Assembly: GCA_051656645.1 (NCBI GenBank)
Contig: JBOGCH010000029.1
Coordinates: 62,001 to 126,000, forward strand
Source of the DNA: JBOGCH01 sp051656645
GTDB lineage: Bacteria > Bacteroidota > Bacteroidia > Bacteroidales > Marinifilaceae
DNA length: 64,000 nucleotides
Direction: 5' to 3'
Position 1 is the first letter of the stretch. Each line of letters begins with the position of its first letter. Below the pieces are notes generated by a model. That model had not been told where the DNA came from. It was given only the letters and a program-made list of their open reading frames with translations, and did no database searches. Positions 1 to 10,090 of the stretch are shown in pieces. A program made the translations under genes and the position numbers.

Positions 1-806
1 TTTGCAATGACAGCCGACAAACAATCATCAGCAGTACGGCGATAACTTTCCTGTAGTGTTACATCTTTCTCTAAGGAAGCCATCCATGCTAACATGTGAG
101 CTTTTAAGGTTAATGCAGCAGCTTTATCAGCACGCACACCGTAAGTTGCAGAACCCTGTACGTCATAATCCAAATATACAATAGCAACGTCAAGACGTTT
201 AATACAGTATTCTAACACTTCAAGTGGGTCTGCTTGTTTACGTCCAACTGTTGAACCATCAACTAATGCTTGGTCAACACTTTCAAATGCTTCTTTTACC
301 AAAGGAACATTATTCCAAATACGCACTAACCAGAAATAAGTGTAAGCATAAAGGAAATGAGCCTCGCCAACTAAGGTGTTACGCTCCTTTAAACCGGTTG
401 CCTCATTTTTATTGAATGCTGTAGGTTTTACATCCTCAATGTGATACAACAATGTATTTGCAGTTGTTATAATTTGGTAGAAATTCTTCCAGTTAGAAGT
501 ATAATCCAAATAAGCATTGTATGCTCCAGACCAGTTTCCGCTAGAGAAGTTTACCCAGTTCCATTCTTTTTCTTTAAGAACTGTTTGAGAAGGTAAGTCC
601 CCATACACATAGAATGGATTACTTGTCAATAAAGTTTTACGGAACTTTGCATAGGTACCCGCTACCATTTGTCTACATCCTGTAGCAGTTCCCCATATTT
701 GCTCACCATTTGCGCTACCTAGTGGCTCTAAATCCAAAAGATGCGTACATCCTGTTGTTATTGCCAGCGCCAAAACGCACAATAATGTATATATTTTTGA
801 TTTCAT
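1..806 (-). CDS. SusD/RagB-family outer-membrane lipoprotein, 3' part missing at left edge
   Basis: The reading frame opens at an ATG at 806 and runs without a stop off the left edge, so only the N-terminal ~268 residues are present. It begins with a lipoprotein signal ending in TTGC, so the mature protein should be a lipid-anchored surface protein. The helical SusD core is recognisable: a segment reading ANTLLYHIED, followed by GEAHFLYAYTYFWLVRIW, the classic SusD N-terminal TPR-like region. SusD proteins cap the partner SusC barrel and bind the glycan or peptide substrate. The gene starts 27 bp after the susC stop, so the two are one operon. The substrate cannot be read from this fragment. 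Confidence 0.93.
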   Translation of the reverse strand, partial: MKSKIYTLLCVLALAITTGCTHLLDLEPLGSANGEQIWGTATGCRQMVAGTYAKFRKTLLTSNPFYVYGDLPSQTVLKEKEWNWVNFSSGNWSGAYNAYLDYTSNWKNFYQIITTANTLLYHIEDVKPTAFNKNEATGLKERNTLVGEAHFLYAYTYFWLVRIWNNVPLVKEAFESVDQALVDGSTVGRKQADPLEVLEYCIKRLDVAIVYLDYDVQGSATYGVRADKAAALTLKAHMLAWMASLEKDVTLQESYRRTADDCLSAVIA

Positions 807-833
807 AATCTTAATTGTTTTAATATTCACCTA

Positions 834-3800
834 TTAGAAATGAACGTTAATACCCAATACATATTTACGAGGTAGTGGATATCCATCGCCTAAAGTACGT
901 CCCATAGCATCAACCGTAGAAACGTCCATTACAGTTTTAGATTTTTGCCATTGCCATACGTTATATGCTGTTGCATAAACATAAATACGCTTTAAGCCTA
1001 CTTTAGACAATGCACGCTCATTTATGTTATATGATAACGTGATATCGTTAATTTTCCAGTAATTACCATTTTCCCACCACATTGTTGTTCCTCCGCGGAA
1101 TGGATAAGCTGTTTTCATACCGGTTACACCACTTGGAACAAGCGCCGGATAGTAAGCTCCGCATCCTTCATGTGTCCAGAAATCATAATCACTTGGGTTA
1201 ATCATACCTTTATTGATCCAGTCTGTTCCACGTCCATAACGGTTTAAGATACCTTCTGAAACTTGGTCATAAACGTCGCGTCCAAATGCAAACTGGCTAT
1301 TTGCTCTAAGTTTCCAACCTTTATATGTAAACACAAAGTTTAAGTGTCCCATAGCTTTAGGGTTAGCATTTTTTACAATAAACGCTTGGTCTTGATCTAG
1401 TTTATCTGATACGACATAGTCACCAGAGATATCGTCATAAAGTGGGTAACCCGGATAAACTGATCCCCAAATTCCTTCCATTGTTGGGTCAAGAGGTTTT
1501 CCTGTATAAGGATTTACAGGCAAGTTATTTACATTATCAACTGGACCCACATAGTTAAGACCATAGAAAATAGGACCTGGACGACCTACTGAATAACCGT
1601 AGTTGTTTCCGGCATAGTAGTCTCTATTTCCATTAGGCAGTTTCGTTACCTTGTTATTATTGTGAGTAACACCCGCTTGGATCTCAATTTGGTGGCTGCT
1701 TGCACGGTCAAATAAGTAAGCATCAAATGCTAGCTCAACCCCGTAGTTCATGATACCCGCTACGTTAGCTTTTACTTGATTAAAACCGGTGTATGCAGGG
1801 AAAGCAACGTCAAATAATAACGCATCCGTCTCACGATTGTACGCATCGAAGGTAACATGGAAACGACGTTTAAACATCTCTAATTCCAAACCTAAGTCCC
1901 ATTGTGTACTTTCCTCCCATGACAATCCACGATCGGCAAGTTTACTAAAGTCAGGTAATACTGCTTGTACACCGTTATAAGAACCCGGCTCTAACGAACC
2001 TGGATAGTTTGATAATGATCCGGCTTTCAGTGTGTACATGTTATAACGTAAATAGTCATCAGAGAACTGTTTACCATTACGTCCCCAACTTGCTTTTACT
2101 TTACCATAGTCTAACCAGCTTGAAGTACGTTTCATAAACGCCTCATCAGAGAAAATCCATCCGGCAGAAACTGCTGGGAAATTTCCCCAACGGCTATCAG
2201 CTCCGAAACGAGATGATGCATCACGACGGAAGTTTGCTTCGACCAAATAACGATCCATGAAACGATATCCCAAACGAGCCCAGAAAGACACCATAGCATT
2301 CATTGACACACCAGTGCTTGCATTAATATCGTCTTTAGAATATCCTTGTAAAGTATGTATCATGTCACCCGATCCACCTGTCGCATCCGCGAATGAGTCC
2401 TCCATTTGTGAGAAATCGAATGTGTTACCTAATAAGAAGTTGATGTTATGATTTTTAGCAACATCTCCTGTGTAACTTAAATAGGTTTCTATATTTGCAC
2501 TCATACGTTGCGAAGAGTAGTGGTATGCATAACCATTCTCATCATCACGTACACTTGATGGCTGGAAATAATTTTTACGATTAGTTCCATAAACCAAACC
2601 TATCTGAGAGTTTAATGTAACTCCTTTATATAAGTCAAGATTTGCTAAGTTAGAAATCGATACATCTAGGTTACGGTTCGTATTATACAAATCGTCTAGT
2701 TTTCCAGATATTTGTGCATATTGCTCGTCTGTAACCTCAAATAAAGATGAGTTCATATCCTGTGGTTTCACAGGGAAAACGTTATGAACGTTACCACTTC
2801 CTTGTCCGGTTTGGCGATCCCCGTAGGCAAAACGCAACACAGTATTGTTACGGAAAGGTTTGAATGGCTGAACAGACATATTTAAGTTCATTGTATAACG
2901 ATTATAACCATTAGCCACAATAATACCTTTTTCATTATAATAACCTAAGCTTAAACGATAGTTAGCTGACTCTGTACCACCCGACAATGCAACGTCATAG
3001 TTTTGCACATGACCTGTTCTGTAGAATAATCCTTGGTAATCAATATTATTATTAAAGGCTGGATTCAAACTGTCCGTTAGTGCCATGATAGCATCTCCTG
3101 CACTACCATCAGCATGCGTTGCATATGGCCACCATTTATTAATTAAGTCCATCTTGATACGGCGCTCTGCCATACCTACAGGAGTCTTTTTTAATTCAGG
3201 TTTTACAGTAATACCATATGATGCTTTTACGCTAATCTCTGTTTTACCGGCTCTACCACCTTTAGTTTTGATAATGATTACACCATTTGCTCCACGAGAT
3301 CCGTAGATAGCTGCAGCAGATGCATCTTTAAGAATGTCGATAGATTCAACGTCTTCAGGATTTAACGAAGCCAAATAATCTGTATTTGTAGCATCGTAAC
3401 CCGCAATGTCTTGTAACGTTGTAGGGATACCATCAATTACATATAATGGATCACTAAACTCATTTACTTCCGATAACGAACCGGACATTACAGTATTACC
3501 ACGAATAACTAACGAACTTTTAGAACCCGGTGCACCTCCGGAGCTCATTGCTTGTAAACCGGTAACTTTACCACTTAACATCTCCGTGATACTTGCAGCA
3601 GGGATATCCTGTAACGCATCTGCTTTTACACGCGTAACAGATCCTGTTACATTGCGACGGTGTACTGACTGATAACCTACAATTACAACTTCATCGAGTT
3701 CTTTTTGGTCTTCTTTCATACCAACAATAATCTCAGTTTTATCGCCAACAAGGATTTCTTGTTTTAGCATACCAACTACAGTAAAGACTAAAGTAGTTTC

Positions 3801-4073
3801 TTTAGCATTTGGTACACTAATAGTGTAGTTACCATCTATGTCTGTTACAACACCGATAGTTGTCCCCTTAATTAAGATTGTTGCACCCGGTATTGGCTCC
3901 TTGGATGTTGCATCCACAACCCTACCTTTAATGACGGTCTGTGCCGCTTGAGGAAGTGCATTCGTTGTCCCCTTAGTCGAAGAAGCTTCGGCAGAACCAA
4001 CTTGAAACCCCATCATAGCACACACAAATAGCATCATTTGCGCATAACTTCTCGCTTGTCTTAGTTGTCTCAT
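834..4073 (-). CDS. SusC/RagA-family TonB-linked outer-membrane transporter
   Basis: At 1079 residues this is full length for SusC. After the signal peptide (about residues 1-30) comes a carboxypeptidase-D-like regulatory domain (about 48-125; starts IKGRVVDATSKEPIPGAT), then the TonB box/plug start LDEVVIVGYQS at about 128, a plug domain with YVIDGIPTT and the SusC hallmark SIDILKDASAAAIYGSRGANG, and a 22-strand type barrel ending in a C-terminal Phe (GINVHF). It imports oligosaccharides or peptides across the outer membrane using TonB energy, together with the SusD product just downstream. A candidate promoter lies nearly 300 bp upstream, implying a long leader. No degradative enzyme is adjacent on this side, so the substrate is unknown. 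Confidence 0.97.
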   Translation of the reverse strand: MRQLRQARSYAQMMLFVCAMMGFQVGSAEASSTKGTTNALPQAAQTVIKGRVVDATSKEPIPGATILIKGTTIGVVTDIDGNYTISVPNAKETTLVFTVVGMLKQEILVGDKTEIIVGMKEDQKELDEVVIVGYQSVHRRNVTGSVTRVKADALQDIPAASITEMLSGKVTGLQAMSSGGAPGSKSSLVIRGNTVMSGSLSEVNEFSDPLYVIDGIPTTLQDIAGYDATNTDYLASLNPEDVESIDILKDASAAAIYGSRGANGVIIIKTKGGRAGKTEISVKASYGITVKPELKKTPVGMAERRIKMDLINKWWPYATHADGSAGDAIMALTDSLNPAFNNNIDYQGLFYRTGHVQNYDVALSGGTESANYRLSLGYYNEKGIIVANGYNRYTMNLNMSVQPFKPFRNNTVLRFAYGDRQTGQGSGNVHNVFPVKPQDMNSSLFEVTDEQYAQISGKLDDLYNTNRNLDVSISNLANLDLYKGVTLNSQIGLVYGTNRKNYFQPSSVRDDENGYAYHYSSQRMSANIETYLSYTGDVAKNHNINFLLGNTFDFSQMEDSFADATGGSGDMIHTLQGYSKDDINASTGVSMNAMVSFWARLGYRFMDRYLVEANFRRDASSRFGADSRWGNFPAVSAGWIFSDEAFMKRTSSWLDYGKVKASWGRNGKQFSDDYLRYNMYTLKAGSLSNYPGSLEPGSYNGVQAVLPDFSKLADRGLSWEESTQWDLGLELEMFKRRFHVTFDAYNRETDALLFDVAFPAYTGFNQVKANVAGIMNYGVELAFDAYLFDRASSHQIEIQAGVTHNNNKVTKLPNGNRDYYAGNNYGYSVGRPGPIFYGLNYVGPVDNVNNLPVNPYTGKPLDPTMEGIWGSVYPGYPLYDDISGDYVVSDKLDQDQAFIVKNANPKAMGHLNFVFTYKGWKLRANSQFAFGRDVYDQVSEGILNRYGRGTDWINKGMINPSDYDFWTHEGCGAYYPALVPSGVTGMKTAYPFRGGTTMWWENGNYWKINDITLSYNINERALSKVGLKRIYVYATAYNVWQWQKSKTVMDVSTVDAMGRTLGDGYPLPRKYVLGINVHF

Positions 4074-4370
4074 AAATTCAAATTTTCAAATCACTTTCAT
4101 AATTATTATATAGATATCTATCTATCACACACCATATCCCCGCTTATAACCTCCCTCCACATTTTATTTTAAACCATTAATTTTATATCTATTTTATTAT
4201 CAAATCCTATGCATACGTTTGAGTTATTATTATCATTTTATAACACTCACGTTGTATATATTTAAATATAAATTAGACCAAAAAACACTTATAGTGCTTA
4301 TTTATAATAATATCATCACAACCAACGATATATTTTAAAATACACGACACTACTTTAATTAATTTTGCAC

Positions 4371-4402
4371 AAATATAAATTAATATTTATTATTTATACA
4401 AA
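4371..4402 (-). promoter_or_regulatory. Candidate Bacteroidetes promoter for the susCD operon
   Basis: Read on the minus strand there is TTTG (4399-4402), a 20-bp spacer, and TATATTTG (4371-4378), close to the Bacteroidetes consensus TTTG-N19-TAnnTTTG. Transcription would start near 4364, giving a leader of about 290 nt before the susC ATG at 4073. A TAATTTTG on the plus strand at 4361-4368 overlaps it face to face. Confidence 0.5.
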
Positions 4403-4438
4403 CGATTGTGTTATTTTTTCTGTTTATACAATTGTTTG
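4399..4438. repeat. Inverted repeat overlapping the susC -33 box
   Basis: CAAACGATTGT (4399-4409) is matched by ACAATTGTTTG (4428-4438), whose reverse complement agrees at 10 of 11 positions. The word TTTATACA also repeats directly at 4393-4400 and 4423-4430. The position at and just upstream of the -33 element suits a regulator operator; this is an inference from position only. Confidence 0.45.
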
Positions 4439-4765
4439 GTTAATTTATATCTTTTAATACATACTTTGTGATATTTTTTATTTCTAACTACCCTATTAAT
4501 AAATCTAAGTTTCGTTTAATAGGATAGAATTATCAATAATTATATCTTTTCACAGTTCTCTGCAACAAAAAGTTATGCTCTATATTTTATTAAATTAATA
4601 ATTCCCTTTTGTGCTATTAAAATAATTACATATATATTCTCTACTATGTGTTTTATTGTAAAAGCATCATTTTATGTATTTTATAACAATAATATCCCCC
4701 CAACTAGTTATCACCTCCTTCATATTTCACTATTAATAGGGATTACTTGGCGTATTTGCTATCTC

Positions 4766-4773
4766 TACTTTTG
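4766..4773 (+). promoter_or_regulatory. -7 box (TACTTTTG) for the receptor operon
   Basis: TACTTTTG fits TAnnTTTG and lies 20 bp before the ATG at 4794. No clear TTTG is present at the expected -33 distance, so only the -7 element is supported. Confidence 0.4.
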
Positions 4774-4793
4774 TATCCGTCAAGAATACAAGA

Positions 4794-7355
4794 ATGGAGA
4801 TAATTCAAAAAATAATACTGGTTATGATAGGTGTATGGATCTTCTCTCCCTCTGCGTTTGCATCTACAGAGGGGCGAGGGGATTCTACATTACACATTGC
4901 CCATACAATAAACACGGACTCTATTGCCCACCGTTTAAAACTAGAAGAGGTAATTATTACCGCGTCTATAGGCAATAGTTTGTCGTCATCGTCCTTTATT
5001 GGGCGCGATGCCATGAAGCTTCTACAACCTAGCTCGTTTACCGACTTGTTGGAGTTACTTCCCGGAGGCATCTCAAAAGATCCCGAAATGAACAAAGCTA
5101 ATTTTGCCACCCTGCGCGAGGTGGGCATGAGCTCATCCGATTATGCCATCTCATCGCTTGGTACAGCCTTTGTCATTGACGGCATTCCCGTTATGGGGAA
5201 CTCCTCCCTACAGTCTGTACGGGGAGCATGGGAAACATCAATTACCGGAAAAAACACCATAGGACGAGGCATAGATATGCGCTCCCTGTCCACTGATGGC
5301 ATTGAGCGTATCGAAATCATACGTGGTATTCCGTCCGTCACGCACGGCGATCTTACCAATGGTGTCATCGACATCAAACGCAGCTACGCCCCTACCGGTA
5401 TCAATGCTCGTTTAAAAATGGACAGCAAAAGCAAATTAGCCTACGCGGGTGCCGGCATAAGTCTGCCGGGCCACGCAGGCACTCTTAATATAGGCGTGGA
5501 CTATTTCGCGTCGGCAATCGATCCGCGTAATTCGCTCGAAAACTTCACACGCATCAACGGCTCCCTACGCTATCGAAACCACGGGATGCTTAATTTACGC
5601 CCATGGAGCTTGTCTCTATCGGCAGATTACAACACTACGCTCGACGAAGAGAAAAGTGACATAGAATTACTAGGTCATGACAAGGACTACTATAAACAAT
5701 CCATCCGTCGCACCACTCTTTCTGCAAAAACAGAGATCACGGACATTACCCCATGGTATACCGGAAGTACAATACAGGCTTCTTATACTAACACGCACGA
5801 GGATCTCCGTCGGCAAAACTTTGTACAGTTAAGTCGTCCTACTGCCGTACCTAACACCTCCATTGAGGGCGAGCATGAGGCACTTATCCTACCTTACAAC
5901 TACATTGCCGTGCAACAAGTGGAAGGCAAACCCACCTCCCTCTTCGCACGTTTTTCAAACACGTTTACACTACCTATCTATAAGGAATACAATTCCCTCC
6001 TTGTGGGCGCCGAGTACCGTTATGAAAAAAACAGAGGAGCCGGTCATCAGTATGACATGGCCACACCCCCATCCGCTACGCTAACCACGCCACCGCGCGC
6101 GTTTAGCGATATCCCGGCATTACAACAGCTGGCCCTCTTTGCCGAGGAGCAGATCTCCGCCACCGTAGGCGCCCATCATATTACGGTGCGCGCAGGTCTG
6201 CGTGCCGGCTTCATGCCCGGCATGGACAACGCCTACTCACTGGCTGGCAAGTGGTACGTGGACCCACGTGTAAACCTACAGTGGCAACTCCCGCACATCA
6301 ACCTGCTTGGCGCACCGCTACACCTATCCTTTGGCGCAGGCATCGGCTACCAGAGCAAAGCTCCCGTACTGGCGCACCTGTATCCAGACCCGTTGTATTT
6401 CAACTACACGCAGCTCAACTACTTTCACGAGGATACGGACAAGCGCCTCATCCACCAGCGCACTTACCGTGTGGATCCCACTAACTTCCGGCTAAGCTAC
6501 TCGCGTAATCTAAAAAAGGAGCTACGCACAGACATCGCCTACCGTGGCGCTCGTATGGAGGTGATCTACTTCCGCGAAAAGCTGAACGACGGTTTTCGCT
6601 CCTCCACCAACTATCGCATATTCGACTATAAAAAATACGATGCCTCCGCTGTTACCGACACACGCCCGGACATCGCCCAGTTGCCCTACACTGAGCAACG
6701 CTCCATACAAACCTTTTCCACCACCACCAATGGTAGCTCGCTACACAAGGAAGGTGTGGAATACCAACTCATGCTACCCCGTATGCCTTTCCTCAACAGT
6801 CGTATCACCGTGAGCGGCGCATGGCTTCGTTCCGTGTATCTCAACTCGCAACCCCTACTGCGTAAGCCCACCAAAATACTCGACGGTAAGGAACTGCAAT
6901 ACTTAGGTGTTTACACCGATCCGGACGGATACACCAAGTCACTTACCACCACCACCTTTGTGTGGGATTCGCATCTGCCACGTATCGGCATGAACATCTC
7001 CCTCACCGCACAGGCACAGTGGCGAGCAACAACCCAGCGTATGGCTAAAACCGGTGTTCCTTCGCACTATATTGACATAGAAGGTAATGTCCTGCCCTAC
7101 ACGGCAACCGAGGCCAACCACGCCGAACTGCAATGGCTAACGGAGTACTACACCGATGCCATATTCCGTAAAGAGCGCGACCCCATTGCCATTTACTTTA
7201 ACCTAAAGGCAACCAAGCGCATTTACAAAGGCACGGACCTGAGTCTTTTTGTCAATCGCTTCACAAGCTATCTGCCGGACTATGAGTCCAACGGATACAC
7301 CATACGCAGACACAATACCCCCTATTTTGGGATGGAACTGAATATTAATATTTAA
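4794..7355 (+). CDS. TonB-dependent outer-membrane receptor of a putative metal/cofactor uptake locus
   Basis: The 853-residue protein has a signal peptide (about 1-24), a TonB box-like LEEVIITA near residue 50, a plug domain with FVIDGIPVMGNSSLQ and GIERIEIIRGIPSVTHGDLTNGV, and a barrel with alternating aromatic strands to the C-terminus. Unlike SusC it has no carboxypeptidase-D-like N-terminal domain, and no susD follows. It belongs to the siderophore/cobalamin/metal type of receptor rather than the SusC glycan type. It is the first gene of a plus-strand series with a DUF4876 lipoprotein (13 bp later), a DUF6850 barrel and an ABC transporter, which suggests uptake of a small ligand. The ligand is not readable. 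Base composition is richer in G+C than in the genes to either side. Confidence 0.93.
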   Translation: MEIIQKIILVMIGVWIFSPSAFASTEGRGDSTLHIAHTINTDSIAHRLKLEEVIITASIGNSLSSSSFIGRDAMKLLQPSSFTDLLELLPGGISKDPEMNKANFATLREVGMSSSDYAISSLGTAFVIDGIPVMGNSSLQSVRGAWETSITGKNTIGRGIDMRSLSTDGIERIEIIRGIPSVTHGDLTNGVIDIKRSYAPTGINARLKMDSKSKLAYAGAGISLPGHAGTLNIGVDYFASAIDPRNSLENFTRINGSLRYRNHGMLNLRPWSLSLSADYNTTLDEEKSDIELLGHDKDYYKQSIRRTTLSAKTEITDITPWYTGSTIQASYTNTHEDLRRQNFVQLSRPTAVPNTSIEGEHEALILPYNYIAVQQVEGKPTSLFARFSNTFTLPIYKEYNSLLVGAEYRYEKNRGAGHQYDMATPPSATLTTPPRAFSDIPALQQLALFAEEQISATVGAHHITVRAGLRAGFMPGMDNAYSLAGKWYVDPRVNLQWQLPHINLLGAPLHLSFGAGIGYQSKAPVLAHLYPDPLYFNYTQLNYFHEDTDKRLIHQRTYRVDPTNFRLSYSRNLKKELRTDIAYRGARMEVIYFREKLNDGFRSSTNYRIFDYKKYDASAVTDTRPDIAQLPYTEQRSIQTFSTTTNGSSLHKEGVEYQLMLPRMPFLNSRITVSGAWLRSVYLNSQPLLRKPTKILDGKELQYLGVYTDPDGYTKSLTTTTFVWDSHLPRIGMNISLTAQAQWRATTQRMAKTGVPSHYIDIEGNVLPYTATEANHAELQWLTEYYTDAIFRKERDPIAIYFNLKATKRIYKGTDLSLFVNRFTSYLPDYESNGYTIRRHNTPYFGMELNINI

Positions 7356-7368
7356 TTATAAATACCCA

Positions 7369-8583
7369 ATGACAACTATTTTCAAAACCAATCTATTCAA
7401 ATTATGTGCTGTTGCCCTAGTGGCAATTGCAACCGCCTGCTCCGATCCCGTTGCCGATTCTTTTGGCACTGTAACCCTTACTGTTGAGGCTCCGGACAAC
7501 ATCGAGGCAACCAACATCCAAGCACTGATCACGGAAAAGAACAGTGGCACCAAAACCACCCTTTCCATGTCCGGAACTCAGGAAGATATTACCCTAAAAA
7601 CAGGTATCTACACCATCACCGTTGAGGCATCCTACACAGACGAGGAGCAAACTCTTCCGCTTGCCGGCATTGTTGAAGGCATCTCCGTGCTTGGCAATCA
7701 AACCATGCCTGCCACTGTGCGTCTGCACAAACAGTCGGTAAGCGACGACTTTGTACTGGAGGAGCTATTCTTTACCGGAACTCAAACACCCGAAGGGAAG
7801 AACTACACCGGCGACACCTATTTTAAAATCACCAACAACAGCTCGCGCGTGCTTTACGCCGACGGGTTGGCAATTGCCGAGAGTGCTTTTCTCACCACTA
7901 CCAAATACAACTACACACCGGACATTATGTCCCAAGCATTTGCCGTGAAAGCACTGTATCGCGTTCCGGGCAACGGCTCGCAATATGCGGTTCAACCGGG
8001 CGAATCCATTGTAATATGCGATATCGCCATCGATCATCGCCAGGCAAACCCAAACTCCATAGACCTTAGCAAAGCGGACTTTGAGTGGTTTGACGATTTC
8101 GAAAACGCCAATGTATCGGATGTTGACAATCCTAATGTTCCTAACTTGGAAAAGATATATTCAGCATCTAAAACCCTATGGACTCCCCACAACCGCGGTT
8201 TCTCATCCTACGCCCTAATACGTATGGACAACATCACCGCAGCGGAATACTTGGCTAACTATAAATATGACTATGAATATGATATGGTACTAGCTACCGG
8301 AACCTTCCACAAAACCGGTTCCAACTACCAAATCCCCAATACATGGATTATCGATGCCGTAAACCTAAGCGTGGCAACCGAGTACCAATGGTTATTAACC
8401 GACGCATCGTTAGACCGTGGCTGGACCTTCTGCGGAACCATCAACAACGATAATACCCGCTATGGAAAAAGTGTACGCCGCAAAACCTACACGGACATCA
8501 ACGGCATCACCCGTCTGCAAGACACCAATAACTCTGCGGACGACTTTATGGCTGAGTGTACCCCCTCTTTAAAATCCATTTAA
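7369..8583 (+). CDS. DUF4876-type surface lipoprotein
   Basis: This 404-residue protein has a lipoprotein signal with the lipobox Cys at residue 24 (ATAC). A beta-rich N-terminal domain (about 30-125; GTVTLTVEAPDNIEATNIQ) resembles a fimbrillin or Ig-like fold, followed by a DUF4876-like region starting near VLEELFFTGTQTPEGKNYTGD with YFKITNNSSRVLYADGLAIAES. DUF4876 proteins occur in Bacteroidales beside TonB receptors and have no known biochemical role. It sits 13 bp after the receptor stop and 12 bp before the next gene, so the three are surely co-transcribed. By analogy to SusD or to surface siderophore lipoproteins it may capture ligand for the receptor; this is inference. The family name is from memory of the sequence type. 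Confidence 0.8.
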   Translation: MTTIFKTNLFKLCAVALVAIATACSDPVADSFGTVTLTVEAPDNIEATNIQALITEKNSGTKTTLSMSGTQEDITLKTGIYTITVEASYTDEEQTLPLAGIVEGISVLGNQTMPATVRLHKQSVSDDFVLEELFFTGTQTPEGKNYTGDTYFKITNNSSRVLYADGLAIAESAFLTTTKYNYTPDIMSQAFAVKALYRVPGNGSQYAVQPGESIVICDIAIDHRQANPNSIDLSKADFEWFDDFENANVSDVDNPNVPNLEKIYSASKTLWTPHNRGFSSYALIRMDNITAAEYLANYKYDYEYDMVLATGTFHKTGSNYQIPNTWIIDAVNLSVATEYQWLLTDASLDRGWTFCGTINNDNTRYGKSVRRKTYTDINGITRLQDTNNSADDFMAECTPSLKSI

Positions 8584-8595
8584 ACCCAACTTCCC

Positions 8596-10074
8596 ATGCG
8601 CAAGTTATTCACCCTCCTCCTAACCCTCATAGCTCTGCCACTTTTGGCACAGGACACCACCACCATTACCCGTGTGGTGGCACAACATGAGCAGTTAAAC
8701 TACTTGCTGCACCCGGAGAGAGAAACGCCCATGCAGTGGTTTCTTATCCAGCGGCAGCCTTATGTGGCGCTATCCGGACAGTGGCAATCCGTCGGTACGG
8801 GAGGAGTGGCGCGCCCGGTACAGTTGGGTACCGGGGAAAATGCTTTCTCCATCAACTTCTCAAACTTCACCGTTATAGACACTGTACACCGTTTTTATAG
8901 TGCCGCCCGTTACCTTAACGGACGCACCAACGGGGTACAGTATAACCTGACTACCGATTTTGAACGACTATTTCCCTACATCACCGGCGATACATCCGTA
9001 GGGAAAATGAATAGGGAACACTACCTTTTTACACTGGGCTATCTCTATGTAAATAACCGCTGGACACTGGGCACACAGTTGGACTACACCGCTAAAAACG
9101 AATACCGACGTGTAGACCCTCGTCCGCATAACACTACATCCGATATGGCCCTCACCGCCACTGCTGCCTATGCCATTACTCCGCGCTACTACGCCTCCCT
9201 CTCGGGTGCGTGGACACGCTACACGCAGAAAAACAGCATAGCCTTTATGGCCGAGAGCGGAAAGACACACGTATCCCACTACTTGGGTTTTGGTGTGGAA
9301 CATCCCCGTTTCTCGGGCACAAATAACGATGTTTTTTTTCGAGGATCGGGCGCTAAAGTCAGCTTTACACTGGCAGCACCGGACTACAACGGTTGGCACT
9401 TTACCCTAGGATACGGACGCGAGAATATGGAGAAACTACTCACCTCTCTCAACGATCTGAAACTGAACACCACCCACCACACCACCCTCCACGCTACAGT
9501 GGGCTATACAGGACAAACGGCCACCACCCTGTGGGGCGTGGAGGCTAGTGTGCAACGCGACAAGCGCACAGGCGACGAGCATATGTATGGCGAATCGTCC
9601 GCCAATGCCTATCCGCAAATAGGTACCACCTCTCCTTTTTTAATGGAAAACATGGCCGGTACCTTGCGTCTAATGTGGGAACATCGAAACAATGGCCGTG
9701 CCATAGGCTTATCGCCCTACGCACAATATGACAAACTGGAAACCAGCCGCGAAACCGACTACTGGCATTACAATCGCCTCACCACCGGTTCCGTCCTCTC
9801 CGCCTCACTCCCCATAAGGAGCGCACTGTTGGCCATAGAGGGCAACGCGGCATACAACCTATATAGTGGTGTAACCTATAGCAACAATCCCCTATCGCAC
9901 CTTACGGAGCAGCTCACGCGCAACGGTTTTAGTACCTCCGCCCGTGCCACGCTCTACGTGCCACTCAACCCTCGCATATGCATGGACTTCCACACGGGAG
10001 TATCCTACTTGCAAACTTTGGGTAACATGGCAAACTCTTTGGGATGGGATGCTGGGATTGGTTTTCTATTTTAA
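8596..10074 (+). CDS. DUF6850-type outer-membrane beta-barrel protein
   Basis: The 492-residue product has a cleavable signal peptide (about 1-19, ending LLAQ) and then an almost uninterrupted series of amphipathic strands such as YLNGRTNGVQYNLTTDFERL and WTLGTQLDYTAKNEYRRV, ending in a strand with C-terminal Phe (WDAGIGFLF). That pattern is an outer-membrane barrel without plug or TonB box. It follows the DUF4876 gene by 12 bp and matches the DUF6850 barrel family that accompanies it in Bacteroidales. Its role is unknown; it may be an auxiliary porin or assembly partner of the receptor. A long 11-bp-periodic palindrome follows it. Confidence 0.78.
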   Translation: MRKLFTLLLTLIALPLLAQDTTTITRVVAQHEQLNYLLHPERETPMQWFLIQRQPYVALSGQWQSVGTGGVARPVQLGTGENAFSINFSNFTVIDTVHRFYSAARYLNGRTNGVQYNLTTDFERLFPYITGDTSVGKMNREHYLFTLGYLYVNNRWTLGTQLDYTAKNEYRRVDPRPHNTTSDMALTATAAYAITPRYYASLSGAWTRYTQKNSIAFMAESGKTHVSHYLGFGVEHPRFSGTNNDVFFRGSGAKVSFTLAAPDYNGWHFTLGYGRENMEKLLTSLNDLKLNTTHHTTLHATVGYTGQTATTLWGVEASVQRDKRTGDEHMYGESSANAYPQIGTTSPFLMENMAGTLRLMWEHRNNGRAIGLSPYAQYDKLETSRETDYWHYNRLTTGSVLSASLPIRSALLAIEGNAAYNLYSGVTYSNNPLSHLTEQLTRNGFSTSARATLYVPLNPRICMDFHTGVSYLQTLGNMANSLGWDAGIGFLF

Positions 10075-10090
10075 AACAAGACAAACGGGG

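Larger units (their letters stand above)
4074..4793. other. AT-rich divergent intergenic region
   Basis: This 720-bp gap separates the minus-strand susC gene from the plus-strand TonB receptor gene. It is very AT-rich and shows no convincing coding frame. It holds a minus-strand promoter candidate (4371-4402), an inverted repeat around its -33 box (4399-4438), and a -7 box for the plus-strand gene (4766-4773). The ~290 bp between the minus promoter and the susC start would be transcribed as a leader; no known riboswitch class was recognised in it. Confidence 0.7.

Noticed and set aside
4646..4978. 110-residue plus-strand frame overlapping the start of the TonB receptor gene
   Set aside because: It covers AT-rich intergenic DNA and then an alternative frame of the receptor; composition is not coding-like and the receptor frame explains the overlap.
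8968..9399. 143-residue minus-strand frame within the DUF6850 gene
   Set aside because: It is a shadow of the barrel gene, with no recognisable domain.
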